A stretch of 18,751 nucleotides of DNA from Parvularcula sp. (GTDB taxonomy: Bacteria > Pseudomonadota > Alphaproteobacteria > Caulobacterales > Parvularculaceae): contig DNZB01000090.1 of the NCBI GenBank assembly GCA_003506635.1, forward strand, positions 1-18,751, read 5' to 3'. Below are positions 1 to 8,399 of the stretch, piece after piece. Under the pieces are notes generated by a model. That model was not told the DNA's origin. It saw nothing but the letters and a program-made list of their open reading frames with translations, and ran no database searches. The position numbers and the translations under genes are program-made. Position 1 is the stretch's first letter. Each line of letters starts with the position of its first letter.

Positions 1-41
1 TCATTATTCCACGCCGATTCACACGCATGAACCCGTCGCCC

Positions 42-113
42 TCAGAGCAGCAGGCTGACGTAATTCTCGGCGATCGTGCGCTGCGCCGCTTCTGAGGAAG
101 CGATGTAGTCGAG
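42..113 (-). pseudogene. Remnant of the 3' end of a second pobA
   Basis: Read on the minus strand, this stretch encodes 23 residues and a stop (LDYIASSEAAQRTIAENYVSLLL). They match the last 23 residues of the intact PobA of this window (LDYISSSEAAQTTIAENYVGLPL) at 19 of 23 positions; by hand count the DNA agrees with 9498-9569 at 58 of 72 bases. Similarity stops abruptly at 113: the next upstream codon is a stop (TAA) and no pobA-like sequence follows towards the LysR gene. Most differences are third-codon changes, so the piece comes from a diverged pobA copy under protein-level selection, not from a recent copy of the local gene. The rest of 1-214 (the tail downstream of the LysR stop) holds nothing else I can identify. 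Confidence 0.75.
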
Positions 114-214
114 TTATTTTTTCTGTCAAACGCCTCTGTAAGCGGCTGTTTCCTGTCGTCGAGCCGAACCGTTCCAGCGCCCCGATGAAGGCGGCGCCAA
201 CCGGACATCGCCCT

Positions 215-1426
215 TCAATTGGACGAGACCAAATTCCGCGCGGCTGCTTCTGCGGCAACCAGATCGACCAGGCGCTGTTGCTCGCGGGTCGGCCTCCAGT
301 CTTTTCGCGTGGTGAGGCCGATTGGACGCAGCATTGAAGCGCCCGCGAGCGGCCGAGAAACGAGCGCCCCCGCCTCCTTCTCAAATCTAATTTGCACGTC
401 GGACAGCAACATCAGACGATCGGAACGCATGAGAATGACGCGGGCGGCGCTAAGAGAATTGCATTCGACGATATCCTGCGGCGGCTGAGACGGCGAAAAC
501 AACGCTTCAAAGCTCCGCCGCAAAGGCGACTCCGGCCGCGGCGCTATCCAGGAAAATTTCCGTAACGTCTGACGGGTCAGTCGGACGGTCCCTGTCGCGG
601 GGTGTCCAACGCGCATCACGATTGAAAGCGCGTCGTCAAAAAGCTTCGTCTCTTCGAGATCGGACGCGGCATGATCGCCTCTGAGCGCGCCGACCAGGAA
701 ATCTACGTCGCCGCGTCGAAGGCCAGCGACCAGATTCTCATATGCGCCTTCAAGGATTGAAATCCGGTGGCGCGGATTGGTCGCGGTGAATTCCTGGACG
801 GCGGCCGGGATAATGAAACTCCGCCCCAGAGGCATGGCGCCGATGACCGTGGAGCCGGCGTCCTGGCCGCCGAACGCCGCCATCTCGGCGCGCGCCTGCC
901 TGATTTCGGCGAAGGCGAGCGATGCGTAGCGAGCGAGGACTTCAGCCTGCCGGGAGGGCCGGACGCCATGGCTCGTCCGCTCGAACAGATCCCTGCCAAG
1001 GGATCTTTCAAGATCGCGTGCGGCGCGATGAAGCGTCGGCCGCGCAACGCCAATCGCGCGCGCCGCCTCGGCAAAACTCCCGAATTTGACGATCGCAACC
1101 AGCGCTCTTAGGCGCGGACCAGAAATTGCGCGAACAACCTGCACCGAGGAGCGAGCATTCATCTGCCCCGCCTCCCGCAATCCTGCGGTCAACAGGTCGA
1201 GGGCGCGCCTGCCGCGCTCCATGAGAACCGATCCCTTATCGGTGAACGCCGGACGTCCGCCGCGCGCGAGAAGGGGCGCGCCGAACGCTTTTTCGAGCGC
1301 ACTGACGGCATTGCTGACTGCGGGTTGCGTAAGCCCGGCCTGACGGGCGGCCTCCGCAAAGCCGCCCGTCGTCATAACACCGCGGAACAGTTGGATATGC
1401 CAGAAATTCACATGATTTTCATTCAT
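215..1426 (-). CDS. LysR-family regulator with two tandem HTH domains
   Basis: The product has 403 residues, against about 300 for a usual LysR protein. The excess is a second N-terminal DNA-binding unit. HTH 1 spans about residues 9-68 (core GGFAEAARQAGLTQPAVSNA) and HTH 2 about 102-162 (core GSFAEAARAIGVARPTLHRA). An effector-binding domain of the periplasmic-binding fold follows (about 191-395). A good Shine-Dalgarno (GAGAGGGTGG) precedes the ATG. The gene is divergent from ligK with 99 nt between start codons, the classic arrangement for a LysR regulator and its target operon, so it probably controls the protocatechuate genes with a pathway intermediate as effector. That role is inferred. 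It is not a simple fusion of two genes, since only one effector domain is present. Confidence 0.9.
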   Translation of the reverse strand: MNENHVNFWHIQLFRGVMTTGGFAEAARQAGLTQPAVSNAVSALEKAFGAPLLARGGRPAFTDKGSVLMERGRRALDLLTAGLREAGQMNARSSVQVVRAISGPRLRALVAIVKFGSFAEAARAIGVARPTLHRAARDLERSLGRDLFERTSHGVRPSRQAEVLARYASLAFAEIRQARAEMAAFGGQDAGSTVIGAMPLGRSFIIPAAVQEFTATNPRHRISILEGAYENLVAGLRRGDVDFLVGALRGDHAASDLEETKLFDDALSIVMRVGHPATGTVRLTRQTLRKFSWIAPRPESPLRRSFEALFSPSQPPQDIVECNSLSAARVILMRSDRLMLLSDVQIRFEKEAGALVSRPLAGASMLRPIGLTTRKDWRPTREQQRLVDLVAAEAAARNLVSSN

Positions 1427-1525
1427 CCGCCACCCTCTCGCAGCCGGACTCTTCCACCTTCGTTAGCAATTTCTTATAGCGTGATCGAAGTTTGAATTCA
1501 CGCCATTTCGGCGGATGGTCCATTC
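1427..1525. promoter_or_regulatory. Divergent control region between the LysR gene and the lig operon
   Basis: This 99-nt gap must hold the minus-strand promoter for the regulator and, most likely, the plus-strand promoter for the ten-gene catabolic operon. The middle is AT-rich (about 1460-1500: TTAGCAATTTCTTATAGCG, then a TGAATTCA palindrome at 1493-1500), unlike the flanking coding DNA. LysR sites are loose T-N11-A inverted repeats and several weak candidates occur, for example around 1470-1490, but none stands out. No -35/-10 pair can be assigned with confidence. Confidence 0.5.
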
Positions 1526-2254
1526 TTGACTTACAGTCATCGACAATGGAGCGCAGAATTGGGCGTTGTCGTCACGAATATCGCTCGGCCGGACGTGAAG
1601 TGCGTTGACGCCTACCGGTCGGAAAAGCACGGCGTCGCGGCGATCCATGAAGCGCAGGGACGAAAAGGTCTTCTCGCTCCGCAAATCCGTCCGATCTATT
1701 CAGGCGCCTATGTCGCTGGTCCGGCGATCACAATCTCGGCCCCGCCATGCGACAACTGGATGATCCATGTCGCCGTTGAACAATGCCAGCCGGGCGATGT
1801 GCTCGTTCTCGCGCCAACATCAGACTCAGACGCCGGCTATTTCGGCGACCTGCTTGCTACATCTCTTATCGCACGCGGCGCTCAGGGCCTCATCATCAAT
1901 GCGGGCGTCCGGGACACGAAGGACCTCGCAGCCATGAACTTTCCGGTCTGGTCGAAATGCGTGTCGTCACAGGGGACGGTGAAAGAAACCTTGGGCGACG
2001 TAAACATTCCGGTCGTCTGCGCCGGCCAGCTTGTCAATCCGGGCGATCTCGTCATCGCCGACGATGATGGCGTCGTGATCGTTGCGGGCAGTGAAGCTGA
2101 AGACGTGCTCGCCAAGGCGCGCGCGCGTATAGAAACTGAGGAAAGCAAACGCAAGCGACTGGCGGCTGGCGAGCTTGGACTCGACATCTACAAAATGCGC
2201 GAACGCCTCGCCGAGCGTGGGCTGAAATATATCGACCAGAAGGATTACAGATAA
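1526..2254 (+). CDS. ligK: 4-carboxy-4-hydroxy-2-oxoadipate aldolase (LigK/GalC type)
   Basis: Last step of the protocatechuate 4,5-pathway: a divalent-metal class II aldolase splits 4-carboxy-4-hydroxy-2-oxoadipate into pyruvate and oxaloacetate, and the family usually also decarboxylates oxaloacetate. The RraA-like fold is clear: [10 protein letters not shown] near residue 41, [14 protein letters not shown] at 107-120, and GVRD with Arg129/Asp130, matching the catalytic Arg-Asp pair of the family. [21 protein letters not shown] and [12 protein letters not shown] are also typical. The start is uncertain. No ATG is available in frame; TTG at 1526 keeps the ELGVVV block near the N-terminus as in homologues, while TTG at 1559 has a better Shine-Dalgarno (GGAG, 7-nt spacing) but would cut into that block. 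First gene of the operon; 3 nt separate it from the next gene. Confidence 0.92.
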   Translation: MTYSHRQWSAELGVVVTNIARPDVKCVDAYRSEKHGVAAIHEAQGRKGLLAPQIRPIYSGAYVAGPAITISAPPCDNWMIHVAVEQCQPGDVLVLAPTSDSDAGYFGDLLATSLIARGAQGLIINAGVRDTKDLAAMNFPVWSKCVSSQGTVKETLGDVNIPVVCAGQLVNPGDLVIADDDGVVIVAGSEAEDVLAKARARIETEESKRKRLAAGELGLDIYKMRERLAERGLKYIDQKDYR

Positions 2255-2257
2255 GCG

Positions 2258-3349
2258 ATGCTGCGCGCGATTCCAGCGACATTGATGCGCGGCGGCACCT
2301 CAAAAGGCCTCTTCTTTCACGCGGCCGACTTGCCCGCCGACACAGCAACGCGAGACCGCGTGCTGCTCGCCGCCATGGGCTCGCCGGACACACGCCAGAT
2401 CGATGGCGTCGGCGGCGCGCACCCGCTGACGAGCAAGGTCGCAATCCTTTCCGCGTCTGACCATCCGGACGCCGATGTCGATTATCTGTTTCTGCAGGTC
2501 GTCGTCGACAAGGCCGAAGTTTCCGACAGCCAGCCTTGTGGCAACATTCTCGCCGCCGTTGGACCATGGTCGCTGGAGAATGGTCTTCTCCCGGCTCATG
2601 ACGGCGTAACGCCGGTGCGAATTCGTACGGTCAATAATGGCGCAGTGGCCATCGCACATGTTTTGACGCCGGGCGGCCGGGCTGCATATGAGGGCGACGC
2701 TTCAATCGATGGCGTCCCGGGTACGGCGGCGCCGATTACGCTCGAATTTCTTGATGTAGCGGGCTCGAATTGCGGCGCGCTGCTGCCGACAGGCGCGGTC
2801 ATAAATACAGTGAGCGGAATTGACGTCACCTGCATCGACAATGGCATGCCGGTGGTTCTTCTGCGGGCCGAGGATTTCGGCCTGTCGGGCGCTGAGTCGC
2901 CTTCGGCGCTTGAGAACAATGCCGAGCTGAAAGCGAAAATAGAGGATATCCGCCTCAAGATCGGGCCGAAGATGAATCTCGGCGATGTGTCGAAAAAGAC
3001 AGTGCCGAAGATGACGCTGATTTCAGCGCCGCTGCGCGGCGGCGCGCTCTCAACCCGCAGCTTCATTCCTCATCGCGTTCACGATGCGATCGGCGTTCTC
3101 GGCGCAGTCAGCGTCGCGACGGCGGTTGTCCTCAAAGGCTCCGTTGCCTCGCATCTCTACTGCAGGGCGGGCGCGACGGGCCGGCATCAGCTCGATATCG
3201 AGCATCCAACCGGGTTTTTCACGGTTGAACTGGAGGTCGAAGCCGTCGATGGAACTTTAGCCATCCGCCGCTCCGCCCTACTCCGGACCGCGCGCTTGCT
3301 GATGCGCGGCGAGGTCTACATTCCGTCAGCGACGTGGTCAGGATCATGA
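2258..3349 (+). CDS. ligU: 4-oxalomesaconate tautomerase/isomerase (PrpF family, LigU/GalD-like)
   Basis: The 363-residue protein belongs to the PrpF branch of the diaminopimelate-epimerase-like fold (N-terminal MRGGTSKGLFF). In this pathway such enzymes move the double bond or tautomerise 4-oxalomesaconate so that the hydratase can act (LigU in Sphingobium SYK-6, GalD in Pseudomonas). Lys60 (in LTSKVAIL) and Cys94 (in SQPCGN) are 34 residues apart, as are the Lys66 and Cys100 reported for LigU. PrpF itself (methylaconitate isomerase) is the main alternative, but placement between ligK and ligJ favours the oxalomesaconate role. Whether it acts as a LigU-type allylic isomerase or a GalD-type keto-enol tautomerase cannot be told from sequence. 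Its stop overlaps the next start (ATGA). Confidence 0.88.
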   Translation: MLRAIPATLMRGGTSKGLFFHAADLPADTATRDRVLLAAMGSPDTRQIDGVGGAHPLTSKVAILSASDHPDADVDYLFLQVVVDKAEVSDSQPCGNILAAVGPWSLENGLLPAHDGVTPVRIRTVNNGAVAIAHVLTPGGRAAYEGDASIDGVPGTAAPITLEFLDVAGSNCGALLPTGAVINTVSGIDVTCIDNGMPVVLLRAEDFGLSGAESPSALENNAELKAKIEDIRLKIGPKMNLGDVSKKTVPKMTLISAPLRGGALSTRSFIPHRVHDAIGVLGAVSVATAVVLKGSVASHLYCRAGATGRHQLDIEHPTGFFTVELEVEAVDGTLAIRRSALLRTARLLMRGEVYIPSATWSGS

Positions 3350-4248
3350 CCATCAGGAAAATCGCATTTATTGGCTTTGGCGAAGTCGGCCAGACGCTGG
3401 CGTCTGACCTCGCCGAGCGCAGCCGCGCAGCTCTCGCTGCCTTTGACGTGAAATTCCTGGAGTCTCGCGCTGGGCCTTTCGTTCCCGCCGAGAAAACGCC
3501 GGCGATCAGCGCGCCGTCGCCCAGCGCATGCGTCGCCGGCGCCGATCTCATCATTTCCGCCGTGACCGCCGGCTCGACGCTTGACGCCGCGCATTCGGCG
3601 GCCGATGCCATGAAACCTGCCGCCTGGTATTTCGATGTCAATTCGGCTTCGCCGCAAACAAAAATCGAGGCGGCGGACGCGGTTGAAATGGCCGGCGGAC
3701 GGTATGTCGAGGCCTCGATCATGTCGCCGATTAGCCCAAGGCGGATCGAGGCGCCGATCCTGCTCGGCGGGCCGCATGCGCAGGACTTTGAGGCGGTGGC
3801 AAAGGCGCTCGGCTTCCGAAACGCCGCCTTCTACTCGCAAGAGCGCGGCAAGGCGGCGGCGGCCAAATTGTGCCGGAGCGTCGTCGTCAAGGGGATTGAA
3901 GCCCTGATCTCGGAGTCGATGCTTGCGGCGCGCCATTACGGCGTTGAGCGCGATGTTATCGCCTCGCTGGATGACCTGCTCCCTCATCCGGACTGGCGCG
4001 AACACGCCCGCTACATGATTTCGCGTACGCTGCAACACGGCGCGCGGCGCGCCGAAGAAATGCAGGAAGCCGCCCGCGCCATCGCAGACGCCGGCGTCGA
4101 ACCATGGATGGCGAACGCGACCGTCATGCGACAGGCGTTCGCCGGCGCGCTCGACCTCGATCACCATGCCGGCGACCTCGAAGTATTAGTAGACGCCATG
4201 CGCGCAAGAATCGCGTCCATGAGCCGCGAAGCGGGGGTGACGCCATGA
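3346..4248 (+). CDS. NAD(P)-dependent dehydrogenase, 6-phosphogluconate-dehydrogenase-like (DUF1932 C-terminal domain)
   Basis: The 300-residue protein starts with a Rossmann fold (GFGEVG at residues 10-15). It continues with the beta-hydroxyacid-dehydrogenase pattern: DVNSASPQTK near 98, the MSPISPRRIEAPILLGGP stretch, and AAKLCRSVVVKG with a candidate catalytic Lys164. The helical C-terminal half resembles the DUF1932 domain found with this fold. I chose the ATG at 3346 because it overlaps the previous stop as ATGA; a GTG at 3334 is an alternative start. It lies inside the operon, coupled on both sides by 4-nt overlaps, so it should be made with the pathway enzymes, yet the textbook route has no step for it. 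It may act on a side product or another hydroxy acid entering the pathway; the substrate is unknown. Confidence 0.8.
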   Translation: MTIRKIAFIGFGEVGQTLASDLAERSRAALAAFDVKFLESRAGPFVPAEKTPAISAPSPSACVAGADLIISAVTAGSTLDAAHSAADAMKPAAWYFDVNSASPQTKIEAADAVEMAGGRYVEASIMSPISPRRIEAPILLGGPHAQDFEAVAKALGFRNAAFYSQERGKAAAAKLCRSVVVKGIEALISESMLAARHYGVERDVIASLDDLLPHPDWREHARYMISRTLQHGARRAEEMQEAARAIADAGVEPWMANATVMRQAFAGALDLDHHAGDLEVLVDAMRARIASMSREAGVTP

Positions 4249-5267
4249 TCATCGATTGTCACGGGCACCAGACCCTTGTTCCAAAGGCGCATGAGGAATT
4301 TCGCAGCGCCCAGAAGGCGCGCCTCAGAGACCCGGCCTCGCCTCGCCCAGCGCGGCCCGGCATGTCGGATGATGAAATCGCGGAGATCATTGAAACGAAC
4401 CAGCTGAAGCTCATTCGCGAGCGCGGCGGCGATCTGACAATTTTCAGCCCACGCGCGTCCGCGATGGAGCCGCATGTCGGAGACCGCGAGACGGCAATCG
4501 ACTGGTCGCGCGCGTGCAACGACCTGGTGCAAAAGGTGACCGAGCTTTTCCCTGACAACTTTATCGGCGTGTGCATGTTGCCGCAGCGCCCAGACACGCC
4601 GCTCGACGATGCGATTGAGGAACTCGAACGGTGCGTCAATGAGCTTGGGTTCATTGGCTGCAATCTCAACCCGGACCCTTCGGGCGGACACTGGACGGCG
4701 CCGCCGCTCACCGACCGCTACTGGTATCCGATCTACGAAAAACTCGCGGCGCTTGAGGTTCCGGCGATGGTTCACGTCTCCGGCTCATGCAATCCGGCCT
4801 TCCATGCGACGGGCTCCTATTATCTCGCCGCCGACACCAACGCCTTCATGCAGTTTCTAGAGGGCGATCTTTTCAGGGATTTTCCCGACCTCAAACTCAT
4901 CATCCCCCATGGCGGCGGCGCGGTTCCCTATCACTGGGGACGGTTTCGCGGGCTCGCCGACATGCTGAAAAAGCCGCCGCTTGCAAGCCATGTGATGAAG
5001 AACGTCTATTTCGACACCTGTGTTTACCATCAGGCGGGCATTGATCTCCTCTTCCGCGTCATCGATATCGACAACATTCTCTTCGGTTCGGAAATGATCG
5101 GCGCCGTTCGCGGCGTCGATCCTGAAACCGGGCGCTATTTCGACGACACGAAGCGGTATGTGGATGCGCTGACAATCGCCGACGCCGACAAGAAAAAGGT
5201 GTTCGAGGGCAATGCGCGGCGCGTCTATCCCCGCCTTGACCGTGCATTGAAGGCGAAAGGAAAATGA
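4245..5267 (+). CDS. ligJ: 4-oxalomesaconate hydratase (LigJ)
   Basis: The 340-residue amidohydrolase-superfamily enzyme adds water to the isomerised oxalomesaconate, giving 4-carboxy-4-hydroxy-2-oxoadipate, the LigK substrate. It belongs to the unusual branch that hydrates a double bond with a single zinc. Metal and active-site residues are visible: His6 and His8 (DCHGH), His177 (MVHVSG), His222 (PHGGGAVPYHWGRF) and Glu283 (GSEMIGAVRG). Spacing fits the zinc ligands and general base described for the Sphingobium enzyme within one residue, as I recall that work. The frame stays open upstream to 4104, but ATG 4245 is the start: it overlaps the previous stop (ATGA) and places the DxHxH motif at the N-terminus as in the family. 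Length matches the usual 341 or so. Confidence 0.93.
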   Translation: MIIDCHGHQTLVPKAHEEFRSAQKARLRDPASPRPARPGMSDDEIAEIIETNQLKLIRERGGDLTIFSPRASAMEPHVGDRETAIDWSRACNDLVQKVTELFPDNFIGVCMLPQRPDTPLDDAIEELERCVNELGFIGCNLNPDPSGGHWTAPPLTDRYWYPIYEKLAALEVPAMVHVSGSCNPAFHATGSYYLAADTNAFMQFLEGDLFRDFPDLKLIIPHGGGAVPYHWGRFRGLADMLKKPPLASHVMKNVYFDTCVYHQAGIDLLFRVIDIDNILFGSEMIGAVRGVDPETGRYFDDTKRYVDALTIADADKKKVFEGNARRVYPRLDRALKAKGK

Positions 5268-6163
5268 GCACCGCATTCGAAAAGTCACCAGGCTGGATTG
5301 ACTGGAGCCCTTCGCCGTCGAAGCCGCGGTTTCGCGCGCCGCCCGGTGCGGTCGACGCACATTGTCATGTGTTCGGACCAGGCGCCGTGTTTCCTTATGC
5401 GCCGGAACGCAAATACACGCCGTGCGACGCCTCGGCGGCGCAACTCTTCGCCTTGCACGACTTTCTGGGCTTTTCGCGGAGTGTCATCGTTCAGGCGACC
5501 TGTCACGGCGCCGACAATCGCGCAATGATCGACGCCATTGCGCGATCGGGCGGCCGCGCGCGCGGAATAGCGACTGTGCCCCATTCCGTTTCCGACAGGG
5601 ATCTTGTCGAGCTTGATCAGGCCGGTATCCGCGGCGCGCGGTTCAACTTCGTCAAACGTCTCGTCGACGCCTCGCCGCGCGGACCCCTGATGGAAATCGC
5701 GCAAAGGATCAAGCTGCTCGGCTGGCATATCGTGATCTATTTCGAAGCGCAGGAATTGCCTGCGCTCTATGATTTCTTCGCCGCCTTGCCGACAACAATT
5801 GTCGTTGACCATATGGGTCGACCGGACGTTTCGAAATCCGTTGACGGGCCGGAATTCTCCCTGTTCCTGAAGCTGATGCGCGAACACGGTAATTTCTGGT
5901 CGAAAGTAACGTGCCCTGAGCGATTGTCTGTCGAGGGGCCACCGGATTATCCGGACGTCACTCCCTTCGCCCGACGCGTCGTCGAAGAATTTCCCGATCG
6001 CGTCCTCTGGGGAACGGACTGGCCTCACCCCAACATGACGACCCATGCCCCGGATGACGGCGCCCTCGTCGATTTCATCCCGCAGATCGCGCCGACGCCC
6101 GCGCTTCAGCGCAAGCTCCTTGTCGACAACCCGATGCGCCTCTACTGGCCGGAGGCAAAATAG
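5264..6163 (+). CDS. ligI: 2-pyrone-4,6-dicarboxylate hydrolase (LigI)
   Basis: Hydrolyses the lactone 2-pyrone-4,6-dicarboxylate to 4-oxalomesaconate. It is a metal-independent amidohydrolase of 299 residues. Hallmarks are DAHCHVFGP (His33, His35), the basic GIRGARFNFVKRLVD segment that binds the carboxylates (about 121-135), VDHMGRPD (His183), and GTDWPHPN with the catalytic Asp252, equivalent to Asp248 of the Sphingobium enzyme. The N-terminal WIDWSPSPSKPRFRAPPGAVD is also typical. The start overlaps the ligJ stop (ATGA at 5264-5267) and an AAAGG Shine-Dalgarno lies just upstream inside ligJ. The ligA start codon follows its stop with no gap. Confidence 0.94.
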   Translation: MSTAFEKSPGWIDWSPSPSKPRFRAPPGAVDAHCHVFGPGAVFPYAPERKYTPCDASAAQLFALHDFLGFSRSVIVQATCHGADNRAMIDAIARSGGRARGIATVPHSVSDRDLVELDQAGIRGARFNFVKRLVDASPRGPLMEIAQRIKLLGWHIVIYFEAQELPALYDFFAALPTTIVVDHMGRPDVSKSVDGPEFSLFLKLMREHGNFWSKVTCPERLSVEGPPDYPDVTPFARRVVEEFPDRVLWGTDWPHPNMTTHAPDDGALVDFIPQIAPTPALQRKLLVDNPMRLYWPEAK

Positions 6164-7418
<1,255 letters not shown>

Positions 7419-7436
7419 GAAGTCCAGAGCCCCATT

Positions 7437-8390
7437 ATGATTAAAGTCGCGCTCGCCGGAGCCGGCGCCTTCGGCCAGAAGCACCTTGACGCCATCAAAC
7501 TCATTGAAGGCGTCGAAGTCGTTTCCCTTGTCGGGCGGCGGCTGGAGCAGGCCCGCAAGGTCGCCGACGATTACGGCATTTCACACGCAACTATCGAACT
7601 TGGCGATGCGCTAGAGCGACCGGAGGTCGATGCGGTGATTCTTTGCACGCCGACCCAGATGCACGCAGCGCAGGCGATCGAGTGCATGAAGGCCGGCAAG
7701 CATGTGCAGGTCGAGATCCCGCTAGCCGATTCATGGGTGGACGCCCAGTCAGTTGCGGAGACGCAGCGGGAGACGGGCGTTGTCTGCATGGTCGGGCATA
7801 CGCGGCGGTTCAACCCCTCTCACCAGTGGATCAACAAACGCATCAGGGCCGGCGAATTATCGATCCAGCAAATGGACGTTCAGACCTATTTCTTCCGCCG
7901 CAAGAACATGAACGCAAAGGGTGAGCCACGGTCATGGACTGATCACCTTCTGTGGCATCATGCGGCGCACACAGTCGATCTGTTTCAATACCAGACGGGC
8001 GAAAAGATCATCGTCGCCAACGCCATTGCGGGGCCGACGCTTCCTGAGCTTGGCATCGCGATGGACATGTCGATCCAGATGAAGTCTGAACGCGGCAAGC
8101 TCTGTACACTGTCGCTGTCCTTCAACAATGACGGTCCGCTCGGAACCTTTTTCCGCTACATCTGCGACAACGGCACCTATGTTGCGCGCTACGACGATCT
8201 TTTCGATGGCAAAGACCAGCAAATCGACGTCTCGGCCGTCGACGTCTCGATGAGCGGAATTGAATTGCAAGACCGGGAATTCTTCTCAGCGATCCGCGAG
8301 CGGCGGGCGCCGAATGCGTCGGTCGACAAGGTTCTCCCCTGCTACCGCGTGCTGCATGACCTTGAACTGATGCTCAAGAATTTCGCTTAG
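7437..8390 (+). CDS. ligC: 4-carboxy-2-hydroxymuconate-6-semialdehyde dehydrogenase (LigC)
   Basis: The 317-residue Gfo/Idh/MocA-family oxidoreductase oxidises the cyclic hemiacetal form of the LigAB product to 2-pyrone-4,6-dicarboxylate with NADP+ or NAD+. The Rossmann motif GAGAFG is at residues 8-13, ILCTPTQMHAAQAIECMKAGKHVQVEIPLADS is the conserved block after the nucleotide fold, and VGHTRRFNPSHQW and LLWHHAAHTVDLFQYQTG are typical of the LigC subgroup. It is 18 nt after ligB and 9 nt before pobA, so co-transcribed. The direct link to LigI in the same operon supports the assignment over generic sugar dehydrogenases of this superfamily. Confidence 0.94.
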   Translation: MIKVALAGAGAFGQKHLDAIKLIEGVEVVSLVGRRLEQARKVADDYGISHATIELGDALERPEVDAVILCTPTQMHAAQAIECMKAGKHVQVEIPLADSWVDAQSVAETQRETGVVCMVGHTRRFNPSHQWINKRIRAGELSIQQMDVQTYFFRRKNMNAKGEPRSWTDHLLWHHAAHTVDLFQYQTGEKIIVANAIAGPTLPELGIAMDMSIQMKSERGKLCTLSLSFNNDGPLGTFFRYICDNGTYVARYDDLFDGKDQQIDVSAVDVSMSGIELQDREFFSAIRERRAPNASVDKVLPCYRVLHDLELMLKNFA

Positions 8391-8399
8391 GAGAAGACG

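Noticed and set aside
90..122. Hairpin GCTTCTGAGGAAGC followed by a T-rich run, as a terminator
   Set aside because: The T-run is about 15 nt away from the stem on the plus strand and no plus-strand gene ends there; the hairpin is part of the pobA relic codons.
19..384. Minus-strand open frame of 121 codons covering the left edge and the end of the LysR gene
   Set aside because: It runs across the pobA relic in a different frame and overlaps the well-supported LysR C-terminus; the protein is arginine-rich and resembles no family.
4104..4244. Upstream extension of ligJ into the DUF1932 gene
   Set aside because: The DxHxH metal motif must be near the N-terminus, and ATG 4245 forms the same 4-nt overlap seen at the other operon junctions.
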